Source of the DNA: an uncultured Acinetobacter sp.
Lineage (GTDB): Bacteria; Pseudomonadota; Gammaproteobacteria; Pseudomonadales; Moraxellaceae
NCBI RefSeq assembly: GCF_943914805.1
Contig: NZ_CALUDM010000032.1
Coordinates: 1 to 28,806 of the forward strand
DNA: 28,806 nt
Direction of reading: 5' to 3'
In this document: positions 15,323 to 23,539 of the stretch, in pieces
Numbering within the stretch: position 1 is the first letter of the stretch
Layout of the letters: each line of letters opens with the position of its first letter
Notes under the pieces: model-generated
Seen by the model: only the letters and a program-made list of their open reading frames with translations
The model's database searches: none
What the model was told of the DNA's origin: nothing
Made by a program: the position numbers and the translations under genes

Positions 15323-17932
15323 ATGAATATTGCGGCAAACCCAGTAGTAGAAGCAGATCAAACTGTATATTTAAAAGATTATCAAAAACCGTCTTATCTT
15401 GTAGATTCTATCCATCTTGATATTCAAGTTTATGATCACTATACCAATGTAAATACAAAATTAGTGATGAAACGTCAAACTGCTGGGGATATGGTTTTAC
15501 TAGGACGTGACCTTGAACTAAAATCAATCTCTATAAATGGTAAGCAACTTACAAAAAGTGAGTATTCACTAGATGCTGAGCAACTTGTCATTACAAATGC
15601 ACCAGACGAAGCAATCGTTGAAACAAGTGTGGTGATTCATCCTGAAACAAATACTCAACTCGAAGGTCTATATCTTGCGGGTGGTGATTTATTCGTAACC
15701 CAAAATGAGCCAGAAGGTTTCCGTAAAATTACCTTCTATCCTGATCGCCCAGATGTCTTGTCTGTATTCACTACACGTGTTGAAGCTGATAAAAAATATC
15801 CAGTGCTTTTGGCGAATGGTAATTTAATCGAAGCAGGCGAAGCAGCTGACAATCGTCATTACACAATTTGGGAAGATCCAACCAAAAAACCTGCTTACTT
15901 ATTTGCATGTGTGATTGGTGATTTGGCTGTTCTTAAAGATCGCTACACTACGTCTGAAGGTCGTGATGTGGCACTGGAAATCTATGCAGAAGAAAAAGAT
16001 ATTCCAAAATGTCATATTGCAATGGAAGCTCTAAAACATTCAATGCGTTGGGATGAAGAACATTATGGGCGCCCATATGATCTTGATAACTATATGATTG
16101 TTGCAACAAGCCAGTTCAACATGGGTGCAATGGAAAATAAAGGCTTAAATATTTTCAATACCGCATGTGTTTTAGCCGATGAAGAATATACAACTGACTT
16201 AGCGATCATGCGTGTTCAATCTGTGATTGCACATGAGTATTTCCATAACTGGACAGGTAACCGTATTACGTGTCGTGATTGGTTCCAATTGTGTTTAAAA
16301 GAAGGTTTAACGGTTTTCCGTGATCAATCATTCTCAGAAGATTTACAATCTGCGGCAGTACAACGTATTGACGATGTTGCAGTATTAAAAGCGCATCAAT
16401 TTCCAGAAGATGCAGGCCCTTTATCGCATCCACCACGCCCAGATCATTTTGTTGAAATTAATAATTTTTATACGGCAACAGTGTACGAAAAAGGTGCAGA
16501 AATTAACCGTATGATGGCAACATTGCTCGGTAAAGAAAAATTCCGTAAAGGAACTGACGAATATTTCTTACGCCATGACGGTCAAGCTGTAACTGTTGAA
16601 GATTGGGTGGCTGCTTTAACAGCGGGTTCAGGTGTAGATTTATCACCATTCTTAATTTGGTATAACCAACCAGGTACGCCAAAACTTGAAGCACAGGGTG
16701 AGTATGATGCAGCAAAACAAACTTATCGTTTAAGCTTTAAACAAAGTTTAAAAACGCATCCAAAATATCCAAATCTTAAAGCTGTACCTATTCCTGTAGC
16801 TTTAGCATTATTCAACGCAAAAACAGGTGAGCAATACACGCTTCATTCTGATGCTTTGGTTGAAAATGATGTCAAAGATGGCGTGTATTTATTCGATCAG
16901 GATGAAGCGACAATTGAATTTACTGGAGTGACTGAGAAACCTGTTGCATCGTTATTACGTAATTTCTCAGCACCTGTAAATCTTGAATTTAACTATTCAG
17001 ATGAAGAACTTGCATTCTTATTGCAGTACGAAACCAATGGTTTTAACCAATGGCAGGCAACGCAGACTTTACTTGAGCGTATTTTGCTGAATGGTCACGA
17101 TGCACAAGTTTATATCAATGCAATTCAACAGGCTTTACCGTTTGTGATTGCAAAAGATCCGCTATTGGCTTCTCGTTTATTCGATGTGCCGACAGAAGGG
17201 TATTTAGGTAGCCGTATCGATACAGATTATAATCCTGTTGTGGTGAATGAAGCACGTGAAGCTTTATTGAATCAATTGGCTAAAATCTTAGGTGACTTTG
17301 CCAAAGAAACTTATTTATCGCTTGATCCTGATACGCAAAATGAATTTTCTCAAGCGATGGGTGTACGTGCGCTGAAAAACATCATGTTGAGTTTCATGGC
17401 ACGTCAGGGTAATGCTGATGTATTTGATTTGGCATACGAGCAGTATAAAAATACAGGCAATATGTCTGAGCGTTTAGGTGCACTCAAAGTATTGGTTTGG
17501 AATGATGCTCCACAAGCTAAAGATGCTTTGCAAGATTTCTATAATCGTTTTAAAGATGAAGATTTATCTATGGATCAGTGGTTTATGATTCAGGCAGCTC
17601 ATCCGAAAGCAACTGCTGAAACAATTCAGTATTTAACTACGCATCCAGATTATGATTTGGGTACACCAAACCGTATCCGTTCTGTGAGTGGTGGTTTAAA
17701 TGCCAATCCTGTCAATACATGGAGTTTTGGTATCCAGCATTTTGTAGATTTGGCGAAGTATTTAGATGAGAAAAACCCGATTGTCGGTTCTCGTTTATTA
17801 CAAGTTTTAACTCGCTGGTACACATTAGCTGAGCCACAACGTAGTGAAGTTAAATCAGCACTTGAAGCGTTAAAACCTCAAGTGAAATCTAAGAATGTAA
17901 GTGAAACATTGAACAGTATGTTAAGTGTTTAA
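15323..17932 (+). CDS. pepN: Aminopeptidase N (M1 family)
   Basis: Cytosolic zinc aminopeptidase that trims N-terminal residues from peptides late in protein breakdown. The 869 residues match the proteobacterial PepN length. The exopeptidase motif GAMEN is at 268-272, and the zinc site HEYFH is at 304-308 with the third ligand Glu327 in CLKEGLT. An N-terminal beta domain, a thermolysin-like catalytic domain and a long helical C-terminal domain (from about residue 540) follow the family order. The ATG is preceded by TTAGGA six bases upstream. It is a single-gene unit with a strong terminator right after it. Confidence 0.97.
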   Translation: MNIAANPVVEADQTVYLKDYQKPSYLVDSIHLDIQVYDHYTNVNTKLVMKRQTAGDMVLLGRDLELKSISINGKQLTKSEYSLDAEQLVITNAPDEAIVETSVVIHPETNTQLEGLYLAGGDLFVTQNEPEGFRKITFYPDRPDVLSVFTTRVEADKKYPVLLANGNLIEAGEAADNRHYTIWEDPTKKPAYLFACVIGDLAVLKDRYTTSEGRDVALEIYAEEKDIPKCHIAMEALKHSMRWDEEHYGRPYDLDNYMIVATSQFNMGAMENKGLNIFNTACVLADEEYTTDLAIMRVQSVIAHEYFHNWTGNRITCRDWFQLCLKEGLTVFRDQSFSEDLQSAAVQRIDDVAVLKAHQFPEDAGPLSHPPRPDHFVEINNFYTATVYEKGAEINRMMATLLGKEKFRKGTDEYFLRHDGQAVTVEDWVAALTAGSGVDLSPFLIWYNQPGTPKLEAQGEYDAAKQTYRLSFKQSLKTHPKYPNLKAVPIPVALALFNAKTGEQYTLHSDALVENDVKDGVYLFDQDEATIEFTGVTEKPVASLLRNFSAPVNLEFNYSDEELAFLLQYETNGFNQWQATQTLLERILLNGHDAQVYINAIQQALPFVIAKDPLLASRLFDVPTEGYLGSRIDTDYNPVVVNEAREALLNQLAKILGDFAKETYLSLDPDTQNEFSQAMGVRALKNIMLSFMARQGNADVFDLAYEQYKNTGNMSERLGALKVLVWNDAPQAKDALQDFYNRFKDEDLSMDQWFMIQAAHPKATAETIQYLTTHPDYDLGTPNRIRSVSGGLNANPVNTWSFGIQHFVDLAKYLDEKNPIVGSRLLQVLTRWYTLAEPQRSEVKSALEALKPQVKSKNVSETLNSMLSV

Positions 17933-17960
17933 TTGATATTAATAGATTGATTTTTAAGGT

Positions 17961-17993
17961 ATCCCTCCTATTTCGATAGGAGGGATTTTTTTT
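17961..17993 (+). terminator. Rho-independent terminator of pepN
   Basis: ATCCCTCCTA (17961-17970) pairs with TAGGAGGGAT (17977-17986) around a short loop, followed by a run of T to 17993. Confidence 0.92.
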
Positions 17994-18073
17994 GAGATAG
18001 AAAAAGTTCATGTTGAATATATTATTCACGGATTATTTTATAACAACCAAGAAATTATACTCATAACTGAACC

Positions 18074-18104
18074 CTATTCATTTCCAACTGAATAGCATTC
18101 ATGC
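18074..18104. promoter_or_regulatory. Inverted repeats upstream of the cob operon
   Basis: CTATTCA (18074-18080) and TGAATAG (18089-18095) form a perfect inverted repeat with an eight-base spacer, directly followed by the palindrome GCATTCATGC (18095-18104). They are the only structured elements in the operon's leader region and could bind a regulator. No cobalamin-riboswitch B12 box is visible. Confidence 0.3.
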
Positions 18105-18170
18105 AATCAAGTACCCATAAAATGCGCGGACATGGTTTAATAGCAACAATCATATCACCGTGTTTTTAAT

Positions 18171-18845
18171 GTGTTTTTGCAATCCCAAGAATTCACCATT
18201 CCGACTGAAATGCATGATTATCCTGAATGGCACAAAGGGCGGGAGAACTATGCACTGTGGTATATTGAAATTCATCAACCTGAACTGATTGATTATTTAA
18301 ATCAGTTTCGGCAGGATTTTTCAAATTACTTACTACAACCGAATCTTCGGCAATTTCACATTACTGTATTTATTTGCGGATTTTTAAAACAAGATTTTAT
18401 TCAATATGACGATGATTTTTCTCAAGCTCAATTTGAACAACAAATCACACAATTAAAAAATATCAATTTTAAAACATTTAAACTCAGCACAGGGCAAGTC
18501 AAAAGTTTTGATAGTGCATTATTTGTAGAGATATTGGATACTGAAAATAGCCTAAGCAAAATAAGAAAGGTATTCTCTAGTTGTCATCAAGAAATTGCAG
18601 CACTCGATTATTGCCCTCACATTACCTTAGGTTTATATCAAGCGACATTTGAGTCTGAACAGATTTTTAAAGAAATTTCAGCAATTAGACAAAAAACGTT
18701 TGAAATTTCAATGGATCATCTTACTTTTGGTCTTTATAAAGCTAAAAGTTTGCAGGGTGAGTTGTATCCTGTGTATCAATACAAATTCAGTCAAGACAAT
18801 GATAAGCCAGCATTATTTCAGGAGCAAAACACATGTTGCAATTAA
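18171..18845 (+). CDS. 2H-superfamily phosphoesterase (2'-5' RNA ligase-like)
   Basis: Soluble protein of 224 residues with the two HxT motifs that define the 2H superfamily: His63-Ile-Thr65 (in FHITVF) and His150-Ile-Thr152 (in CPHITLGLY), about 87 residues apart as in other members. Relatives act on 2',3'-cyclic phosphates or 2'-5' bonds in RNA or nucleotides; this one's substrate is unknown. The N-terminal YPEWHKGRENYALWYIEI looks like the family's first strand. The start at 18171 is a GTG with no clear ribosome site; ATG 18210 (MHDYPEW) is an alternative. Its 3' end overlaps the cobU start by 13 bases, so it appears to be the first gene of the cob operon. Confidence 0.82.
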   Translation: MFLQSQEFTIPTEMHDYPEWHKGRENYALWYIEIHQPELIDYLNQFRQDFSNYLLQPNLRQFHITVFICGFLKQDFIQYDDDFSQAQFEQQITQLKNINFKTFKLSTGQVKSFDSALFVEILDTENSLSKIRKVFSSCHQEIAALDYCPHITLGLYQATFESEQIFKEISAIRQKTFEISMDHLTFGLYKAKSLQGELYPVYQYKFSQDNDKPALFQEQNTCCN

Positions 18846-19354
18846 TATTGGGTGGTGCTCGATCTGGAAAAAGCCAATTGGCTGAACAAACAGCAATTCA
18901 ATCAGAAAAACCAGTGTTTTATATTGCTACTGCTCAGGCTGATGACGATGAAATGCGTCAGCGAATTGCACATCACCAGTCACAACGTCCAAGTGAATGG
19001 AATGTTGTTGAAGAGCCTTTATATTTAGCTGATTGCGTTCAAAAAATTGATGCAGTAGGGCAAGTGATCTTGATTGACTGTTTGACATTGTGGATGAGTA
19101 ATTTACTGATGCATTCCGATTCTGATTTGCAAATGAATCAATGTCAGCAATTTTTAGCACTTTTACCACAGTTAAAATCAGACATTATTCTCGTGAGTAA
19201 TGAAACAGGTTTAGGCGTTGTTCCAATGGGTGAAATTACCCGAAAGTTTGTAGATGAATCGGGTCGCTTACATCAACAATTAGGACAAATTGCAGATAAA
19301 GTTGTGTTCTGTGTGGCGGGTTTTCCAATGATTTTAAAAGGAGAGAAACAATGA
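18833..19354 (+). CDS. cobU: Adenosylcobinamide kinase / guanylyltransferase
   Basis: Bifunctional cytosolic enzyme that phosphorylates adenosylcobinamide and adds GMP, giving adenosylcobinamide-GDP. The 173 residues show the P-loop GGARSGKS (7-14), the IATAQADDDEM segment, the RIAHH box (His47/His48) containing the histidine that carries GMP, and LIDCLTLWMSNLL. GLGVVPMGEITRKFVDESGRLHQ is highly typical. A strong AGGAG lies eight bases before the ATG, inside the upstream 2H gene. Its stop overlaps the cobT start as ATGA. Also named cobP in other species. Confidence 0.95.
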   Translation: MLQLILGGARSGKSQLAEQTAIQSEKPVFYIATAQADDDEMRQRIAHHQSQRPSEWNVVEEPLYLADCVQKIDAVGQVILIDCLTLWMSNLLMHSDSDLQMNQCQQFLALLPQLKSDIILVSNETGLGVVPMGEITRKFVDESGRLHQQLGQIADKVVFCVAGFPMILKGEKQ

Positions 19355-20403
19355 AGTGGTGGTTAGATGCCTGTAAGGTTGCAAATGCTAATGTAAAAAA
19401 ACAGGCAGAAGAGCGTCAGCAACAATTGACCAAGCCAACAGGTTCACTCTCTGTATTAGAAGATATTGCCATTCAATTGGCAGCTTTACAAAACAATCCT
19501 CAACCGAATGTGGATCGCCCTTGGATTACCATTTTTGCAGGGGATCATGGGGTGATGGAAGAAAATATTTCGGCATACCCTCAAGCAGTTACTCGCCAAA
19601 TGCTACAAAATTTTGCTACAGGTGGCGCATGTATTAGCGTGATTGCAAAAGAATATGCTGCAACTTTACAAGTGATTGATTGTGGTTCAGTCGGTGGTGA
19701 TTATGAATATATAGGTGTTGAGCGTCATTGTATTGCGCAAGGAACCGCAAATTTCGCAAAACAAGCGGCTATGACTGAAGAACAATGTATTCAAGCAATG
19801 AATTTAGGCTGTGAAAGTGTAGAGAAAGCCATTGCCAATGGTGCATCTATTTACATTGCAGGGGAAATGGGAATTGGGAATACCTGTTCTGCCTCAGCGC
19901 TTTCTTGTCTATTATTAAACGAAACTGCTGAGCAATTAACCGGTGTCGGTACAGGGATTCGTGCAGAACAACTACAACATAAAAAAGATATTATTCAGCA
20001 AGCGATTCAATTACATCAAAATAATGTTGCAGACGATCCATTGAAAATATTATGCGCTGTTGGTGGCTTGGAAATTGCTGCGATGACAGGCGCTTATATT
20101 CGCTGTGCGCAATTGGGTTTAGCCGTCGTTATTGACGGCTTTATTAGTACAGTTTCAGCCTTAATTGCGGTTCGTTTAAATCCAGATGTACGTCAATGGA
20201 TGCTCTTTGGTCATCAGTCAGCTGAGTATGGTCATCGTCGGTTACTCGAGGAATTGAGCGCTGACCCATTGTTAAAGTTGAATTTACGCTTAGGTGAAGG
20301 AAGTGGCGCAGGGGCTGCTTTAGGTATTATCAAATTAGCATGTAGTTTACATAACAATATGGCGACTTTTGCTGAAGCTGCGGTGATTGGTGAAAAGGTT
20401 TAA
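19351..20403 (+). CDS. cobT: Nicotinate-nucleotide:dimethylbenzimidazole phosphoribosyltransferase
   Basis: Activates the lower ligand of B12: transfers phosphoribose from nicotinate mononucleotide to dimethylbenzimidazole, giving alpha-ribazole phosphate. The 350 residues match CobT of Salmonella in length and motifs: LTKPTGSLSVLEDIA near the N-terminus, IFAGDHGV (60-70), GEMGIGNTCSASAL in the middle and, near the end, RLGEGSGAGAAL with the catalytic Glu316. It overlaps cobU by four bases and uses a GGAGAG ribosome site within cobU. A 61-base gap separates it from cobC. Confidence 0.96.
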   Translation: MKWWLDACKVANANVKKQAEERQQQLTKPTGSLSVLEDIAIQLAALQNNPQPNVDRPWITIFAGDHGVMEENISAYPQAVTRQMLQNFATGGACISVIAKEYAATLQVIDCGSVGGDYEYIGVERHCIAQGTANFAKQAAMTEEQCIQAMNLGCESVEKAIANGASIYIAGEMGIGNTCSASALSCLLLNETAEQLTGVGTGIRAEQLQHKKDIIQQAIQLHQNNVADDPLKILCAVGGLEIAAMTGAYIRCAQLGLAVVIDGFISTVSALIAVRLNPDVRQWMLFGHQSAEYGHRRLLEELSADPLLKLNLRLGEGSGAGAALGIIKLACSLHNNMATFAEAAVIGEKV

Positions 20404-20464
20404 TCGTCGGTTTGGCTTAGTTTGGTTAATGGTTAGTGATTTAGTAAAAGTAAAGTAGAAAAAA

Positions 20465-21094
20465 ATGACGTTGAGAATTGATTTACTACGCCATGGAGAA
20501 ACCACGCTTGGTCATACTTTGCGTGGTTCTACTGATGATGATTTGACTGCTTTAGGATGGCAGCAAATGCAGCAAGCTGTGCAAATCACGGGTCAAGATT
20601 CGACGTCTCAAACTTCTGAAAAAAAACCTTGGGATATGGTTTTTTCATCTTCGTTAAAACGCTGTTGTACATTCGCTGAAACGATTTCCAAACAGTTCAG
20701 TATTCCTTTGGACATAGATCCGCAATTACAAGAAATGCATTTTGGTGATTGGGAGGGGGTGACGATTCAGCAGATTTATGAAACTAATCCTGAATTATTA
20801 GCGAATTTTTGGCAACAACCTACTCAATTTACGCCGCCAAATGCAGAAAGCATGCAAAAATTTTCTATGCGTATTCAAAATGCATTACACAATATTCAAC
20901 AACGCATGTTGCAACAAAATGCACAAAGGGCATTGGTTGTGACGCATGGTGGTGTGATTAAGCTTTTAAAATGTATCTCTACTCAGCAACCTTTAGATGA
21001 TATTTTAAAAATGTCAGCAGAATTAGGGCAATTAAATTGTTTTCTTTTAGACCATGAAAGGATGAAGCTGGAATGGTTGGGAGAGAAAATATGA
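20465..21094 (+). CDS. cobC: Alpha-ribazole phosphatase (histidine phosphatase family)
   Basis: Histidine-phosphatase-superfamily protein of 209 residues placed between cobT and cobS, which supports the CobC role of removing phosphate from alpha-ribazole 5'-phosphate (or from the final cobalamin phosphate). The phosphohistidine motif LRHGET has His10, flanked by Arg9; a second conserved histidine is His161 in VVTHGGV. Between residues 45 and 60 a low-complexity stretch (DSTSQTSEKKP) looks like a loop insertion. Its stop overlaps the cobS start as ATGA. Family membership is certain; the exact substrate rests on context. Confidence 0.9.
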   Translation: MTLRIDLLRHGETTLGHTLRGSTDDDLTALGWQQMQQAVQITGQDSTSQTSEKKPWDMVFSSSLKRCCTFAETISKQFSIPLDIDPQLQEMHFGDWEGVTIQQIYETNPELLANFWQQPTQFTPPNAESMQKFSMRIQNALHNIQQRMLQQNAQRALVVTHGGVIKLLKCISTQQPLDDILKMSAELGQLNCFLLDHERMKLEWLGEKI

Positions 21095-21831
21095 CACCAT
21101 TTTTGATCGCTATTCAGTTTCTCACCATATTTCCAATACATCTCAAAGCCATGCCATCCAAACAACAAAATGCGCAATCATTATTGTTCTATCCTTTGGT
21201 TGGTCTGATGCTTGGCGGTGTTTTGTATGCTGTAGCAAGCGTATTACATGCTTTACCTATAGTATTGCTCAGTTCACTAATTCTCGTTATTTGGATTTGG
21301 TCAACAGGTGGTTTGCATTTAGATGGTTTAGCAGATACAGCGGATGCATGGGTCGGTGGTTTTGCCGATAAACAACGTACATTAGCCATCATGAAAGATC
21401 CTGCTTGCGGTCCCATTGGTGTGCTCAGCTTAATTATTATTTGTGTGATTAAATGGTCTGCATTGTATGTTTTATTAGAAAAGCAGTTATATGCTGCTTT
21501 AATTTTATTTCCTATTTTTGGGCGTTTAGTGCCATTATTTTTATTTTTAACTACAGAATATGTTCGTGATACTGGTCTGGGTTCTGCAATTGCACAACAT
21601 ATTTCTAAAACTTGGGCGGTTCTGATTTTTGCAGTGAGTTTATTGCTCAGTGGTTATTTTGTCTGGGTAGGACTGGTCACAGCCATTATTTTTATCCTGA
21701 CCTTATTGTATTTGCGGTTTAAATTTATTCAACGCATTGGAGGGATCACAGGTGATACAGTCGGCGCAAGTATTGAAATTACAGAAGCTGTGTGTTTACT
21801 CAGTTTTGTGATTGCAAGCGTTTATCTATAA
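21091..21831 (+). CDS. cobS: Adenosylcobinamide-GDP ribazoletransferase
   Basis: Inner-membrane cobalamin synthase joining adenosylcobinamide-GDP to alpha-ribazole (or its phosphate), the last assembly step. 246 residues, about six to seven membrane helices, with the signature WSTGGLHLDGLADTADAW and the Asp pairs thought to bind Mg2+, then MKDPACGPIGVL and GGITGDTVGASIEI near the end. The frame is open from 21073, but ATG 21091 has GGGAGAG five bases upstream and overlaps the cobC stop as ATGA, giving the usual start MTPFLIAIQFLTIFP. Last gene of the operon; a strong terminator follows. Confidence 0.95.
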   Translation: MTPFLIAIQFLTIFPIHLKAMPSKQQNAQSLLFYPLVGLMLGGVLYAVASVLHALPIVLLSSLILVIWIWSTGGLHLDGLADTADAWVGGFADKQRTLAIMKDPACGPIGVLSLIIICVIKWSALYVLLEKQLYAALILFPIFGRLVPLFLFLTTEYVRDTGLGSAIAQHISKTWAVLIFAVSLLLSGYFVWVGLVTAIIFILTLLYLRFKFIQRIGGITGDTVGASIEITEAVCLLSFVIASVYL

Positions 21832-21883
21832 AGCTAATTTGATCAAATTTTTCTAAATTTGAAAAATGTAGTTATAAGTAGCT

Positions 21884-21915
21884 ATAAAATGAGTCATTCG
21901 ACTGACTCATTTTAT
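21884..21915. terminator. Bidirectional terminator between cobS and the amidase gene
   Basis: A perfect 13-base stem, ATAAAATGAGTCA (21884-21896) with TGACTCATTTTAT (21903-21915), loop TTCGAC. T-rich tails exist on both strands, so it can end both converging transcripts. Confidence 0.88.
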
Positions 21916-21978
21916 TTCTTCAACTCAGTTGTCTATTCAATTTAGTTTGTATTCAAAATAATTCGCTAAATCATCTAT

Positions 21979-23472
21979 TTATAACTGAATAGACTGATAC
22001 TTTGGTATCCACGGTTGAGCAGTTTCTAATTGTGCTGCCAATTGTAAAAGTACATCTTCACGTCCGAATGGCGCAACAAATTGAGAACCGAGTGGTAGAT
22101 TGTCTTTATTCCAATACAATGGAACAGACATGGCTGGAAGACCTGTAATATTCGCCAGTTGAGTAAAAGGTACCCATTGCAAGTTGTTTTTAATGAGTTG
22201 TTCAACCAATTTACCTTTAGCCAATAAATGAGCTTGGTCAACTTTCAGTAAACCTTTGATAATAGGGACTTGCCATGCGGGCGTTTTAACTTCGCCATTC
22301 TTTGGTGCAACAGACGCCGTTGCAGGGATGAGGAATAAGTCATAATGATCAAAAAAGCGATTCATTTGAGAAACATATACACCCCAATTATTCAAGTTCT
22401 GAATATAATCTACAGCAGATGCTTTTGCGCCAAAAGCCGCAATTGCCAATGTATCTAATTCAAAATCACTGTCCTTGGCATTAAATTCCTGTTTGACTTG
22501 ATTGACTGTAAATGCACATTGACTGAACCAAGTGGTAATAAAATCTTTAGCCAATTTCATACCATCAATTTGTGGTTTAGCTTCTTCAACATGATGTCCT
22601 AAAGATTCTAATAATTTCGCTGTATTTTGAATAGCTTGGATCGCATCTTTAGAGACTTTTGTTCCAATTGGAGATTCTGTCGAAAAACCGATTTTTAGAC
22701 GTTTAGGTGTTTGCTGAATTAATTGTAAATAGCTTTCTGTTGGACTTTGGATATTAAACAACGATGCATGATCCGAACCTTGTGTTGCATCAAGCATAGC
22801 AGCACTGTCACGCACCGATTTGCATAAAACATGTTGCATCGCTGCGCCATGCATAGCTTCACTGATTTGTGGTCCCCATGGTGTACGCCCTCGGCTTGGT
22901 TTTAATCCAAATAAACCGCAATAAGAGGCTGGAATACGAATTGAACCACCACCATCACTAGCACCTGCAATCGGGACGATTCCCGCAGCAACGGCAGAGG
23001 CTGAACCACCTGAAGAACCACCACTATTATGTTTTAAGTTCCATGGATTTTTACAGCTACCCCATGCTTCAGGTTCAGTCACCCCTTTAATCCCAAATTC
23101 TGGAGAATTGGTTAAACCAAAAGTGATCACCCCTGATTTTTCCCAACGATTGACGATTTCTGAGTTCTCAGTAGCGATATATTTATTCTTTTTATAAGCA
23201 TTTGATCCAAATGAAGTTGCAACGCCTGCATACTCTTGATATAGATCTTTAAGTAAGAAGGGGATGCCTGAAAATTCACCTGAAATTGAATGTTGTTCAG
23301 CACGTTCAATGGCGTGTTCATACATGGGGATGACAATGGCATTTATTTTAGGATTGACTTTTTCAGCGTGTTGCATTGCAACTTGAAGGAGCTCTTTGGC
23401 TTGAACTTCTTTATTTTGAATCAGTTGTGCTAAACCTAAACCATCGTATCGAACATATTCTGAAAATTTCAT
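21979..23472 (-). CDS. Amidase-signature family hydrolase
   Basis: Probable cytosolic amidase, 497 residues. The Ser-cisSer-Lys triad of the amidase-signature family is intact: Lys75 (PFLLKDL), Ser153 in GGSSGGSA and Ser177 in DGGGSIRIPAS; Ser153-Ser177 spacing (24) equals that in the family. GLFGLKPSRGRTPWGP continues the core. The sequence resembles 6-aminohexanoate cyclic-dimer hydrolase and other broad amidases more than the GatA subunit of the tRNA amidotransferase; no gatB or gatC is adjacent. The natural substrate is unknown. The ATG at 23472 has a modest AAAGGAAT upstream. It lies 67 bases downstream of the diguanylate cyclase gene on the same strand. Confidence 0.9.
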   Translation of the reverse strand: MKFSEYVRYDGLGLAQLIQNKEVQAKELLQVAMQHAEKVNPKINAIVIPMYEHAIERAEQHSISGEFSGIPFLLKDLYQEYAGVATSFGSNAYKKNKYIATENSEIVNRWEKSGVITFGLTNSPEFGIKGVTEPEAWGSCKNPWNLKHNSGGSSGGSASAVAAGIVPIAGASDGGGSIRIPASYCGLFGLKPSRGRTPWGPQISEAMHGAAMQHVLCKSVRDSAAMLDATQGSDHASLFNIQSPTESYLQLIQQTPKRLKIGFSTESPIGTKVSKDAIQAIQNTAKLLESLGHHVEEAKPQIDGMKLAKDFITTWFSQCAFTVNQVKQEFNAKDSDFELDTLAIAAFGAKASAVDYIQNLNNWGVYVSQMNRFFDHYDLFLIPATASVAPKNGEVKTPAWQVPIIKGLLKVDQAHLLAKGKLVEQLIKNNLQWVPFTQLANITGLPAMSVPLYWNKDNLPLGSQFVAPFGREDVLLQLAAQLETAQPWIPKYQSIQL

Positions 23473-23539
23473 TGCATTCCTTTGCTTTTACTTTTGTTAA
23501 ATTTATTGCGACTCATTCCGTGTGAATGAATCAAGGTTA

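Noticed and set aside
18000..18170. Cobalamin riboswitch before the cob operon
   Set aside because: No B12 box or extended conserved fold can be seen by eye, although a covariance search was not possible.
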